Shown piece after piece: positions 55,296-63,396 of a DNA stretch of 64,000 bases. Made by a program: the position numbers and the translations under genes. Within the stretch, counting starts at the first letter, position 1, and every line of letters begins with the position of its first letter. The notes beneath the pieces are model-generated. The model worked only from the letters and a program-made list of their open reading frames with translations. It had not been told where the DNA came from and made no database searches. The stretch comes from Synoicihabitans lomoniglobus (GTDB lineage: Bacteria > Verrucomicrobiota > Verrucomicrobiia > Opitutales > Opitutaceae), in contig NZ_CP119075.1 in assembly GCF_029023725.1 (NCBI RefSeq), positions 1,979,501 to 2,043,500 of the forward strand. Reading direction: 5' to 3'.

Positions 55296-55354
55296 ACATG
55301 CTCCATCTAATGCCCTTAATTCGCAACAAGCTCTTCTCACCTATGCGTTTTCCC

Positions 55355-58300
55355 ATGAAAGGTCTTCTCCGACGCGCGCTCTTAGGCGCCATTACCCTTA
55401 GTCTTGCGACCAACATTTTTGCGGCTGGCCGCAATCCGGAAGTGACTTACACCCCCGCCGACGAGACGGTGGAAGGACTGGAGATCCCCGGTTTCCGTTT
55501 TCATGCGGTGGACATCAGCGCTGCGGCCGCTCTCGTGGCCGATCAGGATGTTTTGGCGGATCTGGTTGTCTACGTGGAGGGAAAGCCGGCTGGTGCCACG
55601 GACGCCGAGGCCCTTTCTTACGTGAGCTGGGTGCTGTTGCCGGACGGTTTCGAGTCCGACCCAACCTGGGCCACCACCAAAGACAATGAAGATCCCGATA
55701 TTGTCGCCGACTGGGTTGACGATCAAATCGCTCTGCACGGTTCCGCGCCCGCCAGCTTGCTCTTCACCGCCGGCAATCGCTCGCGGGTGATTGGCGTTTA
55801 TTTTAATGCTCCCGATGGTTCCGATGCCGGGCAATACAGCTATCGGCTGCGGGCGGAGAACTTTTCCGGTGAATCCGAGGACGTAAACGATCCGGACGCC
55901 AACGCGGCGGCGACCACGGTCAACAGCGGCAGCTTCATCAACGTCTTCCTGTTCGAGCCCGTGGGCGAGGGGACTCCTCCGGTTCCGGCCATCGCTTCCC
56001 CGGCCGACCAGCAGAAGTTCTACTACGAAGTTGGTTCCGGTTCCATTGACATCCCGCTGCAAATCACCGGTTCCGCGACCGCGAACTACCCGGTGACTGA
56101 TCTCCAACTTGAAGTCGACGGACAGGTGATCGACTTGACCGGCATCGTCACGGACCTGGATACCGCTTTGGCCACCGCGAGTCTCGATGTGACTCTCACG
56201 GATCCCGCCGCCGGTTTCTACTCGGTCATCGTGACCGCGATCAACTCCGTCGGGTCCGCCACGGACAATGTCGAATTTGAAATCATCCGGCAAGTGCCAC
56301 CTCCCACGGTGACCATCATCGAGCCTTTGGCTCCCAGCGTTCACGTCTACACCTATACGCTGGGTGACGCTCTCGGCGTGGATGTGCCTTACACGATCGA
56401 TGCCGTGACCCTCGCCGACGGCGGAGCGACCGAAGGCATCCAGACGTTGACCGCTACCGAGTCCGGCGTGCCCGTGTTGTTGAGCGGCTGGACCATCGGT
56501 AATTTGGAAGTCACCGGAACCGCTACTCAATTTATCTCTGTTCCGGGCACTTACAACGTCGTGGCCACCACGACGACGCCCCATGGCTCGGACACCGACA
56601 CCACGGTGTTTCAAGTGAAGGCACTTTACCCGGCTCCAGAAGTCGAAATCACCACCCCCGGCGACGGCGACTCCTACACGGTGATCTCGGGCGGTCCGGC
56701 GATTGAGATTCCGTTCGAGTTCGATGGCAGCGTCAGCTACGGCCCGATTCAGTCGGTGACGGTGACGGTGACGGACTCGCTCAACCAAACCGCCGACTTC
56801 GAATATGAAGTCGATGGTGTCATGTCCGCGCTGGGCGTGGTCAGTGGCAGCGGCGTCATCACTGCAGCCGGTTTGGACACGTATACGATCTCAGTCACCG
56901 TTACGAGCCAGGGCGACGAAGGCGCGACCAAGACGGCCTCCGACAGTGTTTCCATTACCGTGAACGAAATTGCCGCGGTTCCCCCCACCGTAACCATCGA
57001 AGATCCGCTCGATGGCGAAGTATTCACGTTCGAGTTTGGCGGTCCCGGCGCATCGGTGCCTGTCACGGTTTCGGCTCAGACCGAACTTGGCATTATCGAA
57101 TCGCTTACCACCACGGTCGGAGGTGAACCCGTAACGCTCGTAATCGACGATTCCAATCCGGCCAGCGTGGTCGGTATTGACGACACTTTGGTCATTGATG
57201 TGCCGGGAGTTTACACAATCTCGGCCAGCACTTCCAATGGCTATGCCTCCGCGGCCACTTCCTCCACGTTTGAAGTAGTCGGAACCTATCCCGATCCCAC
57301 GGTGGAGATCCTGACTCCCGATGATGGTTTTGAGGTGACGCGCTTTGAGAGCGATCCTGTTTCGGAGATTTCCTTTACCTACACCGCCAGCGTTTCCTAC
57401 GGCACCATCGATGATCTCACCGTCACAATCGGCGGGGTCGAGGTGACGACGACTCACGACGCGCTCGGCCAAGCGGTGGTCTCGGGCTCGGGCGTGATTC
57501 TGTCGAGCGAAACGGCAAGCTACCCGATCATCGTGAGCGTGGTTTCCGATCAAGGTAAGACCGCTTTCGATTCCATCACGGTCTCCGTGGTCGAGAGTGC
57601 CGACCCGCCGAGTGATGAAAACTGCATCGCCACGGTCATCTGGTTGGATCCCATCGCCGCCGGTCAATCGTTCTGTGGCGGCGACGATGTGTTGATCAAA
57701 TTCAAGCTCAAGTGTGACGAGCACGATGACTATGAAGTCGATGAAGAGGTCATTATCGCGGTGACGGAGGAGCTCTCCGGTGGCGCCATCGGCGAAGAAT
57801 GGCTTTTCACGGCCGGTGCTTCGCAGGACGGTTCCACCTACGTCATCAGCCGCAGCAAATACAAAAAGAACTTCACCACGGCTGAAGGCGCACACACCTA
57901 TCGCATCGAAATCTTCCGTCCGGTTTCACCGGGTTCGAGCGAAGTGGTCGCTTTGGGCGCCAAGGTTATTTCCACGACGAACAACTGCCGCTCCTGTAAA
58001 TCGGGCAAGTCGGACCGCTCCAACAAATCCTGCAAGTCAGGTAAATCGGGCAAGTCCGGTTCGAGCAACTGCGACTTCGATTGGTGGGGTCGCTGCAAGA
58101 AGCAAGGGGACCGCGGTCACGATTGCGGTCGTTCCTCCAAGTCCGACAAATCCGACAAATCGGGACGCTCCGACAAATCGGGACGTTCCGATAAATCGAG
58201 CCGCTCCGACAAGTCGGGTCAGAACAGCAACTGCAGCTACGACTGGTGGGGCAATTGCTCCAAGAAATCGCAATGGGGCCACCACTGTGGTTCGAGTGAT

Positions 58301-58510
58301 CATCAGTCCGCCAAGTCCGCTAAATCGAACAAGTCCGGTTCCCGCAACTGCGACATCAACTGGTGGGGCAGCTGCACGAAAAAAGGTGACCGCGGGCATT
58401 CATGCTCCAGCGGTGGTTCCAGTCATAACTCCGCTAAATCCAACAAGTCCCATAAGTCCAACAAATCGGGCAACAGCTCGAGTTGGTGGGGTTGGGGCTG
58501 GGGAGGTTAA
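55355..58510 (+). CDS. exported Ig-repeat protein with Lys/Ser and Cys/Trp tail
   Basis: 1051 residues from the ATG at 55355, which opens a signal peptide (about 1-24, ending N-I-F-A-A); earlier ATGs (55298, 55310) would add a basic leader. Residues about 30-205 form an N-terminal beta domain. Five Ig-like repeats start at about 210, 320, 428, 545 and 649, each with an I-x-x-P-x-D-G-type edge strand and a terminal V-x-V. A further domain covers about 756-880, then a 170-residue tail of Lys-Ser-Gly/Asp/Asn repeats holding three units with consensus N-C-x-x-D/N-W-W-G-x-C and a later G-H-x-C. Large surface adhesin or matrix protein is inferred. Nothing like the tail is known to me. Confidence 0.8.
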   Translation: MKGLLRRALLGAITLSLATNIFAAGRNPEVTYTPADETVEGLEIPGFRFHAVDISAAAALVADQDVLADLVVYVEGKPAGATDAEALSYVSWVLLPDGFESDPTWATTKDNEDPDIVADWVDDQIALHGSAPASLLFTAGNRSRVIGVYFNAPDGSDAGQYSYRLRAENFSGESEDVNDPDANAAATTVNSGSFINVFLFEPVGEGTPPVPAIASPADQQKFYYEVGSGSIDIPLQITGSATANYPVTDLQLEVDGQVIDLTGIVTDLDTALATASLDVTLTDPAAGFYSVIVTAINSVGSATDNVEFEIIRQVPPPTVTIIEPLAPSVHVYTYTLGDALGVDVPYTIDAVTLADGGATEGIQTLTATESGVPVLLSGWTIGNLEVTGTATQFISVPGTYNVVATTTTPHGSDTDTTVFQVKALYPAPEVEITTPGDGDSYTVISGGPAIEIPFEFDGSVSYGPIQSVTVTVTDSLNQTADFEYEVDGVMSALGVVSGSGVITAAGLDTYTISVTVTSQGDEGATKTASDSVSITVNEIAAVPPTVTIEDPLDGEVFTFEFGGPGASVPVTVSAQTELGIIESLTTTVGGEPVTLVIDDSNPASVVGIDDTLVIDVPGVYTISASTSNGYASAATSSTFEVVGTYPDPTVEILTPDDGFEVTRFESDPVSEISFTYTASVSYGTIDDLTVTIGGVEVTTTHDALGQAVVSGSGVILSSETASYPIIVSVVSDQGKTAFDSITVSVVESADPPSDENCIATVIWLDPIAAGQSFCGGDDVLIKFKLKCDEHDDYEVDEEVIIAVTEELSGGAIGEEWLFTAGASQDGSTYVISRSKYKKNFTTAEGAHTYRIEIFRPVSPGSSEVVALGAKVISTTNNCRSCKSGKSDRSNKSCKSGKSGKSGSSNCDFDWWGRCKKQGDRGHDCGRSSKSDKSDKSGRSDKSGRSDKSSRSDKSGQNSNCSYDWWGNCSKKSQWGHHCGSSDHQSAKSAKSNKSGSRNCDINWWGSCTKKGDRGHSCSSGGSSHNSAKSNKSHKSNKSGNSSSWWGWGWGG
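57981..58507 (+). repeat. coding tandem repeats: Lys/Ser-rich spacers with three WWG-Cys units
   Basis: DNA of this stretch repeats (AAATCG/AAGTCC)-type codons for Lys-Ser with Gly, Asp, Asn or Arg. Units at about 58061-58129, 58225-58292 and 58341-58408 encode near-identical 21-22-residue Cys3 blocks with W-W-G. The last S-W-W-G-W-G-W-G-G at the end is a degenerate fourth. Confidence 0.8.
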
Positions 58511-58536
58511 TCCCTTCGCTTCGTCGACCTAGTCAT

Positions 58537-58563
58537 AAGGCCACCGTCGCGGTGGCCTTTTTT
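58537..58563 (+). terminator. intrinsic terminator after the Ig-repeat protein
   Basis: GGCCACC (58539-58545) and GGTGGCC (58551-58557) flank the loop GTCGC and are followed by TTTTTTATT. Clean Rho-independent terminator 30 bp after the stop codon. Confidence 0.85.
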
Positions 58564-58661
58564 ATTCGTGCGCCCCGCCGCCCGTTAGGATTTAAATTCA
58601 CCCGGTTATGCCGCCCTCTGGACCGATCGAACATACCCTCTCATTTAGCCGCGGTCGTCTG

Positions 58662-59297
58662 ATGAAGCGACTCTGGCTCGTGGTCACCGCGTTGGTGGGT
58701 ATCCACGTTGTGCTTACGATCGTCCATTATCAGTTCCAGGAAATCCCCTGGTTGTTTCGGCAAATATTTGACGTCGACGAAGAGGACAGTTTCCCGACGT
58801 GGTATTCGGCCAGTGCACTGCTGTTGACCGCCACCGTCCTCTGGGTGCAGGCGAATCTGACAAAATCGCAGCGCGATCCCATGGCCCCCGCCTGGCGGGG
58901 TCTGGCTGTGGGTTTTCTGTTTTTGTCCGTCGATGAAATCGCGGGCATGCATGAGATGCTCAACAGCGTAACCGAAATTTCCTGGGCCGTGCCCGGCGGC
59001 GTGGTCGCGGCCGTGGTCGGCGTCGTCTACGGGCGCTTCCTGCTTAAGCTTCCGCGCCGAATCGCGGTATGGTTCTGTGTGGCGGGTGGCATTTACGTGG
59101 GTGGGGCAGTGGGAATCGAGCTACTCACAGAGCCCTTTCTCATCAACGACGCATTGGATACGCTGCCTTACAACATCTGGACCGCGGTAGAGGAGGGCAT
59201 GGAAATGGGCGGCGTGCTGCTTTTCCTCAATGCGCTCATCGGTCACATGACGAACGAGGCGCCGGAAACGGTCCTGCGAATCAAGCTTGGCCGTTAG
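58662..59297 (+). CDS. small multi-pass membrane protein
   Basis: 211 residues from the ATG at 58662 (a frame from 58608 adds 18 residues, R-G-R-L before M-K-R-L-W). Hydrophobic segments lie near 5-25, 48-65, 85-100, 110-130, 140-160 and 185-200. Conserved-looking acidic patches are S-V-D-E-I-A-G-M-H-E-M near 103 and E-E-G-M-E-M-G-G near 177. No named family is recognised. Its 3' end overlaps the convergent gene by 17 nt. Confidence 0.7.
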   Translation: MKRLWLVVTALVGIHVVLTIVHYQFQEIPWLFRQIFDVDEEDSFPTWYSASALLLTATVLWVQANLTKSQRDPMAPAWRGLAVGFLFLSVDEIAGMHEMLNSVTEISWAVPGGVVAAVVGVVYGRFLLKLPRRIAVWFCVAGGIYVGGAVGIELLTEPFLINDALDTLPYNIWTAVEEGMEMGGVLLFLNALIGHMTNEAPETVLRIKLGR

Positions 59298-59961
59298 GGA
59301 GGGTCTGGCTCACCGGAACCCGAAACGACATGCGTCCCACCAGTTCCAGCAGCCGTTGCTGCAGGAGTTCGTTTTGTTGTTCGGTGGTCAAAGCCGAATG
59401 CGTCGTATCGATAACGGGATCGGCAAGTTCAATGCTCACCACGTAGAGGTGGTCATTGTGCAAGAAGAGCAGGTTACCGCGTTTCGCGGTCGGGGCGGAA
59501 TCGCTGGAGGATAATGCTGCTTGGTGGTCGAACATCGAGCCCCCAGGCAGTAGATTGTAGACGATCAGAGATCCACTCAGCAGCGCGGGCACAAACTTGG
59601 CGCTTTCAATCGTCGCCCCGGCGAACCGCTCCCGAAACTGCGCCTGAACATGTTGTCCGAAAAATCCCGCCAAATAATCCTGGCGCCCTCGATTCTCGAT
59701 CTCGCGTTTCTGAGCAGAGTCCAATCCGAAACATGCGATACTGGCGTGGATGCTGACATTGTCCTGAAAAGTGACGACCTCCGGAGTATCGGTCACGTGG
59801 CCGCCAAACTCGGGTTGAACGGGCAATGTGATGTCGAATTCACCCGATGGCGCATGATACTGGTTATTCTCGATCACACCGTAGGTGAAAGTGGACTGCG
59901 CCATCAATTGACCGGCCCACAAAAGAGAGAAACATAGTCCGACGACTCTACCTACTCGCAT
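59281..59961 (-). CDS. exported protein of unknown function
   Basis: 226 residues with a signal peptide (about 1-21, ending Q-L-M-A-Q). The mature part has Y-H-A-P-S-G-E-F-D-I-T-L-P, and a long alpha stretch E-I-E-N-R-G-R-Q-D-Y-L-A-G-F-F-G-Q-H. One mature Cys (A-C-F-G). Its fold may resemble periplasmic DUF-type stress proteins, but I recognise none. It ends inside the 3' end of the convergent membrane gene and lies 30 bp upstream of rsmA's stop side, on the same strand. Confidence 0.7.
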   Translation of the reverse strand: MRVGRVVGLCFSLLWAGQLMAQSTFTYGVIENNQYHAPSGEFDITLPVQPEFGGHVTDTPEVVTFQDNVSIHASIACFGLDSAQKREIENRGRQDYLAGFFGQHVQAQFRERFAGATIESAKFVPALLSGSLIVYNLLPGGSMFDHQAALSSSDSAPTAKRGNLLFLHNDHLYVVSIELADPVIDTTHSALTTEQQNELLQQRLLELVGRMSFRVPVSQTLPNGQA

Positions 59962-59991
59962 GGTTAAACCGTATGACTTGCGGCGAAAAAC

Positions 59992-60822
59992 TCAAGTGAC
60001 GGATAGCCGCTGCCACGCCTTCGTGGGAATCGCCTCCGGACGAGCCCGACCATCCAAACCCTCTAGGGTTAAAGTAGAGATCCAACTCTGACCATCATCG
60101 GGCAGTTTGCCACGCAACAGAGAGGAGACTTGTTTTCGGCGTTGCTGAAAACAGGCCCGGATCAACCGCTTGGTTTCTGGCGAAAACAAGTAGGGCACCG
60201 GTTTTCGCACGAGGTTCAGCAAGTAGGATTCGATGTCGGGGCGGGGGTGGAAACACGCCGCCGGGACTTTGTGGCCGGGCGCAATATCGAAGGCCGACTG
60301 CAGGAAAATTGAAATGGCGCCGAACTGTTTCGATCCGGGCGCGGCGGCATAACGGTCCGCCGCTTCCCGCTGCAACATCAACACCATGTGCTGCGGCAGG
60401 GGGTCGGCCAGCATGCTGTCCATCCACGGGGTCGAGATGGCGTAGGGCAAATTGGCGACCACTTTGAATCCGGCTGCGGCCTCGTTCGTTGCGAGCCCGG
60501 CGCGCGGCGCATCCAAGGCATCGCCTTCCATCAAGTGCAACCTACCGCCCGCGTCCGGCATGACATCGGTGCGGAGATACGCGGCCAAGCGGGGATCGTG
60601 TTCGATCGCCCAGACCTGAGCGCCGGTCGACAAGAGGGCACGGGTGAGGGTGCCGAGTCCGGGGCCGATTTCGACCACGCGATCAGTCGCGGCCACGCTC
60701 GCGAGCTCCACCGACTTCCGCACGATATTCGCGTCCACGAGGAAGTTCTGCCCCAAGTGTTTTCGAGGTAGATGATCAATCTGGGCAAGTATCTCACGCG
60801 TTTGCGACGGCGACAGTGGCAT
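59992..60822 (-). CDS. rsmA: 16S rRNA dimethyladenosine transferase RsmA (KsgA)
   Basis: 276 residues. Motifs: K-H-L-G-Q-N-F-L-V-D at the N-terminus, V-V-E-I-G-P-G-L-G-T-L-T (SAM motif I), A-I-E-H-D, and the catalytic N-L-P-Y-A-I-S-T. It dimethylates A1518 and A1519 (E. coli numbering) of helix 45 of 16S rRNA in late 30S assembly. It is divergent from the mscS-type gene, with a perfect palindrome between. Confidence 0.95.
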   Translation of the reverse strand: MPLSPSQTREILAQIDHLPRKHLGQNFLVDANIVRKSVELASVAATDRVVEIGPGLGTLTRALLSTGAQVWAIEHDPRLAAYLRTDVMPDAGGRLHLMEGDALDAPRAGLATNEAAAGFKVVANLPYAISTPWMDSMLADPLPQHMVLMLQREAADRYAAAPGSKQFGAISIFLQSAFDIAPGHKVPAACFHPRPDIESYLLNLVRKPVPYLFSPETKRLIRACFQQRRKQVSSLLRGKLPDDGQSWISTLTLEGLDGRARPEAIPTKAWQRLSVT

Positions 60823-60872
60823 TGACCGAAACAGACCATGGATGGTTTAATCGCCCGTCAATGGGTTCGTCG

Positions 60873-60896
60873 CATATAGGGTCTTGACCCTATATG
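60873..60896. promoter_or_regulatory. 24-bp perfect palindrome CATATAGGGTC-TT-GACCCTATATG
   Basis: Eleven-base arms (60873-60883 and 60886-60896) separated by TT, centred 37 bp before the MscS start and 62 bp from the rsmA start. A perfect palindrome of this length between divergent genes suggests a dimeric repressor site, or a very stable RNA hairpin in the mscS leader. Confidence 0.65.
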
Positions 60897-60923
60897 ATTA
60901 TTCATCCTCACTTCAGCTCCACT

Positions 60924-61763
60924 ATGGAAACTTCAACTGAAACTACCTCCGCTATTAAGACTTGGCTCATGACCTCCGGGATCGATTGGGCCATCAATAT
61001 CGGTCTCGCCCTCGCGATATTCATCATCGGTCGCATCGCCGTCGGCATCATCACTCGCTTCATTCTCGGCGCCTTCAAGAAGGCCAAAATCGACGATACC
61101 TTGGCAGGGTTTCTCGCTAAAATTGCCAACATCATGATGACCCTGGTCGTCGTGATGGCCGCTCTCGGCAAACTCGGCATTGAGACCACCTCCTTCATCG
61201 CCATTCTGGGTGCGGCCGGTTTGGCCATCGGTTTGGCGCTTCAAGGCTCCCTGGCCAACTTCGCCGCCGGCGTGATGATCATCATCTTCCGTCCCTTCAA
61301 AGTCGGCGACTTCATCGAAGCCGGCGGCACCAAAGGCATCGTGGAGGGTATCAGCATCTTCAACACGAACATGCGCACGCCGCAGAACCAGGTCGTTATC
61401 GTCCCCAACGCTCAAGTCGGCGGTGGCACCATCACCAACTACTCGGTCAAGGAAACCCGTCGCATCGACCTCACCATGGGCGTCAGCTATGATGACGACC
61501 TCAAGGTGGCCAAGGACACGATCTGGAAGGCGCTGAACAGCGATGAGCGCATCCTCAAGGATCCGGCCGCCATCGTGGGCGTGATGAACCTCGGCGAGAG
61601 CAGCGTCGACATCGTGGTTTGGTTCTGGGTGAACTCCCCGGACTTCCTCATGACCAAGATGGACATGACGGAGCGCCTCAAAGTCGATCTCGAGGCCGCC
61701 GGTTGCTCGATCCCTTATCCGCAACGCGACGTGCACATGTTCACGCCGGAGAAATCGGCCTGA
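60924..61763 (+). CDS. mscS: small-conductance mechanosensitive channel, MscS family
   Basis: 279 residues from the ATG at 60924; an earlier ATG (60894) lies in the palindrome. Three membrane helices (about 24-45, 65-90, 95-115) end in the TM3 pore helix, A-A-G-L-A-I-G-L-A-L-Q-G-S-L-A-N-F-A-A-G with its Ala/Gly packing, then the beta domain with P-F-x-x-G-D-F-I and N-Y-S. Length and architecture match E. coli MscS (286). It opens on membrane tension to release solutes during osmotic downshock. A terminator follows. Confidence 0.95.
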   Translation: METSTETTSAIKTWLMTSGIDWAINIGLALAIFIIGRIAVGIITRFILGAFKKAKIDDTLAGFLAKIANIMMTLVVVMAALGKLGIETTSFIAILGAAGLAIGLALQGSLANFAAGVMIIIFRPFKVGDFIEAGGTKGIVEGISIFNTNMRTPQNQVVIVPNAQVGGGTITNYSVKETRRIDLTMGVSYDDDLKVAKDTIWKALNSDERILKDPAAIVGVMNLGESSVDIVVWFWVNSPDFLMTKMDMTERLKVDLEAAGCSIPYPQRDVHMFTPEKSA

Positions 61764-61794
61764 GCAACGCCTTCGTAATCTATAAATTTCCGAG

Positions 61795-61824
61795 GACGGT
61801 CCCGCTGGGGCCGTCCTTTTTTTG
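61795..61824 (+). terminator. intrinsic terminator after the MscS gene
   Basis: GGACGG, a bulged T, CCC, loop GCTG, GGG and CCGTCC form a stem with 9 pairs, followed by TTTTTTT. It lies 31 bp beyond the stop and 20 bp before the trpC stop on the other strand. Confidence 0.85.
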
Positions 61825-61843
61825 GCGTCCGAAACGACAAAAG

Positions 61844-62638
61844 CTAGCGGAACGACCGCAAGAGCTCCGTCGGATCGGGCGCGCGCATGAGAGACTCGCC
61901 CACGAGAATGGCATCGGCCCCACACGCTTTGGCCCGCGCGGCGTCCTCGGCTCGATGGATTCCGCTTTCACTGATGGCAACGACCTCGCGGGGAAACTGC
62001 GGGATGAGGCGCTCGCTGATCGCGAGGTCCGTGGTAAACCGGGCCAGATCGCGATTGTTGACACCAATGATTTGGGCCCGATGGCTGACGGCCCGCTCGA
62101 GTTCGGCTTCGCTGTGGATCTCGAAAAGCGCGTCCAAGCCCGCCGCCGTCGCCGCAGCGTGTAACGTCATGATCTCTTCGTCGGTCAGGGCTCGCACAAT
62201 GATCAGAATCGCACTGGCTCCGGCCTCCCGAGCTTGGCGGACTTGGATGGGGTGCACCATGAAGTCCTTCCGCAAACAAGGCACGGCCGGAGGGGATTCG
62301 CGAAAACTCGCCGTTACCTGCTCGAGGTCACTCAGCGTGCCGCCGAAGTATTTCTGGTCCGTGAGCACAGACAAACAATCGGCCCCGGCGGACTGGTAGC
62401 GTGCGGCTTGAGTCAACGCGGACGCCCCGGCGGCGATTTCCCCCGCGGAAGGAGAACGGCGTTTGATTTCGGCGATTACGGCAAGTCCGTCATCGGATCG
62501 GCGCAACGCCTGGAGAAACGAAGGCGGCGACGGAAGGGCGCGGTGGAGCTGCGCCAGTTCGTCGAGCGATACGCTGCGAACATCCGGAGCAATTTCCTGC
62601 CGCTTCCAGGCCATGATTTCAGTGAGTTTGTCTGACAT
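61844..62638 (-). CDS. trpC: indole-3-glycerol-phosphate synthase
   Basis: 264 residues from the ATG at 62638, the start that gives the normal family length; a longer frame to 63019 runs across mazG. TIM-barrel motifs: A-E-I-K-R-R-S-P-S-A-G (catalytic Lys), S-V-L-T-D-Q-K-Y-F-G-G, C-L-R-K-D-F-M, and G-V-N-N-R-D-L, then S-E-S-G-I-H. It closes the indole ring in tryptophan synthesis. No other trp genes are adjacent. Confidence 0.96.
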   Translation of the reverse strand: MSDKLTEIMAWKRQEIAPDVRSVSLDELAQLHRALPSPPSFLQALRRSDDGLAVIAEIKRRSPSAGEIAAGASALTQAARYQSAGADCLSVLTDQKYFGGTLSDLEQVTASFRESPPAVPCLRKDFMVHPIQVRQAREAGASAILIIVRALTDEEIMTLHAAATAAGLDALFEIHSEAELERAVSHRAQIIGVNNRDLARFTTDLAISERLIPQFPREVVAISESGIHRAEDAARAKACGADAILVGESLMRAPDPTELLRSFR

Positions 62639-62730
62639 ACGGGAGGACGCACGGAACACACGGATGGGTGGGAACTCCAGCCCAGTTTTTCCGTGCATTC
62701 CCAACCACGTCTGCACCAACCTCACGGCCG

Positions 62731-63396
62731 ATGAGTGCATTGCTCGAACTTCGTGAAACCATTGCTCGCCTCCGAGCTCCCGGCGGATGCCCGTGGGACC
62801 AGGAACAGACTCATGCCTCCCTGGTGCGCTGCCTGATCGACGAAGTGAGTGAATTGATCGAGACGATCGATCGTGGGGACGTCGTGCACATGCGCGAAGA
62901 ATTGGGCGACGTGCTGATCCAGGTTTACTTTCACGCACAAATCGCCGCCGAGCGCGGAGATTTCGATCTCGATGACGTCGCGCGTGAAGTGAATGAAAAA
63001 CTCGTGCGGCGGCATCCACACGTTTTTGGCGATGAGGAGCGACTCGAAACGTCGGGCCAGGTCCTCACGAAGTGGGAGGAAATCAAAGCGCAGGAGAAGA
63101 AAAACGGTCCACCGGCGAAAGGGTTGTTCAAGCCCCAACCACCACGACTTCCGGCCACGATGTGGGCGGAGTCGATTTGGAAGCAGATCATCAAAAAAGG
63201 ATTTCAACGCCCGGCGTCGGCCGACCCCGCCGCGATCGAGGTCAAAGCGAACGCGCTCGACGACGATACGCTGGGCCGCGAGCTCTTCATTCTGGCGGCA
63301 GCCGCCCGGGAGCGTGGTCTCGATCCCGAAGGAGCCCTCCGTCGCCACGCGTCTCGCGTGATGTCCGATGTCGAAGCCGACCCCAGAAACACCTGA
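62731..63396 (+). CDS. mazG: nucleoside triphosphate pyrophosphohydrolase MazG
   Basis: 221 residues from the ATG at 62731; the frame from 62668 adds 21 residues without support. G-G-C-P-W-D-Q-E-Q-T-H, the metal-binding L-I-D-E-V-S-E-L-I-E (EExxE-like) and E-E-L-G-D-V-L-I-Q-V are the all-alpha NTP pyrophosphatase signature. R-R-H-P-H-V-F-G precedes a second, partial repeat. It hydrolyses non-canonical NTPs and influences (p)ppGpp levels. The recombinase gene start lies inside its last codons. Confidence 0.93.
   Translation: MSALLELRETIARLRAPGGCPWDQEQTHASLVRCLIDEVSELIETIDRGDVVHMREELGDVLIQVYFHAQIAAERGDFDLDDVAREVNEKLVRRHPHVFGDEERLETSGQVLTKWEEIKAQEKKNGPPAKGLFKPQPPRLPATMWAESIWKQIIKKGFQRPASADPAAIEVKANALDDDTLGRELFILAAAARERGLDPEGALRRHASRVMSDVEADPRNT

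Noticed and set aside
57981-58507. CRISPR or noncoding repeat array
   Set aside because: Repeats keep a single open frame with no fixed spacer length; they are coding Lys/Ser codons.
62641-63019. N-terminal extension of trpC to 63019
   Set aside because: It runs antisense across mazG, is Arg-rich and gives 391 residues, far above the family's 260-270.
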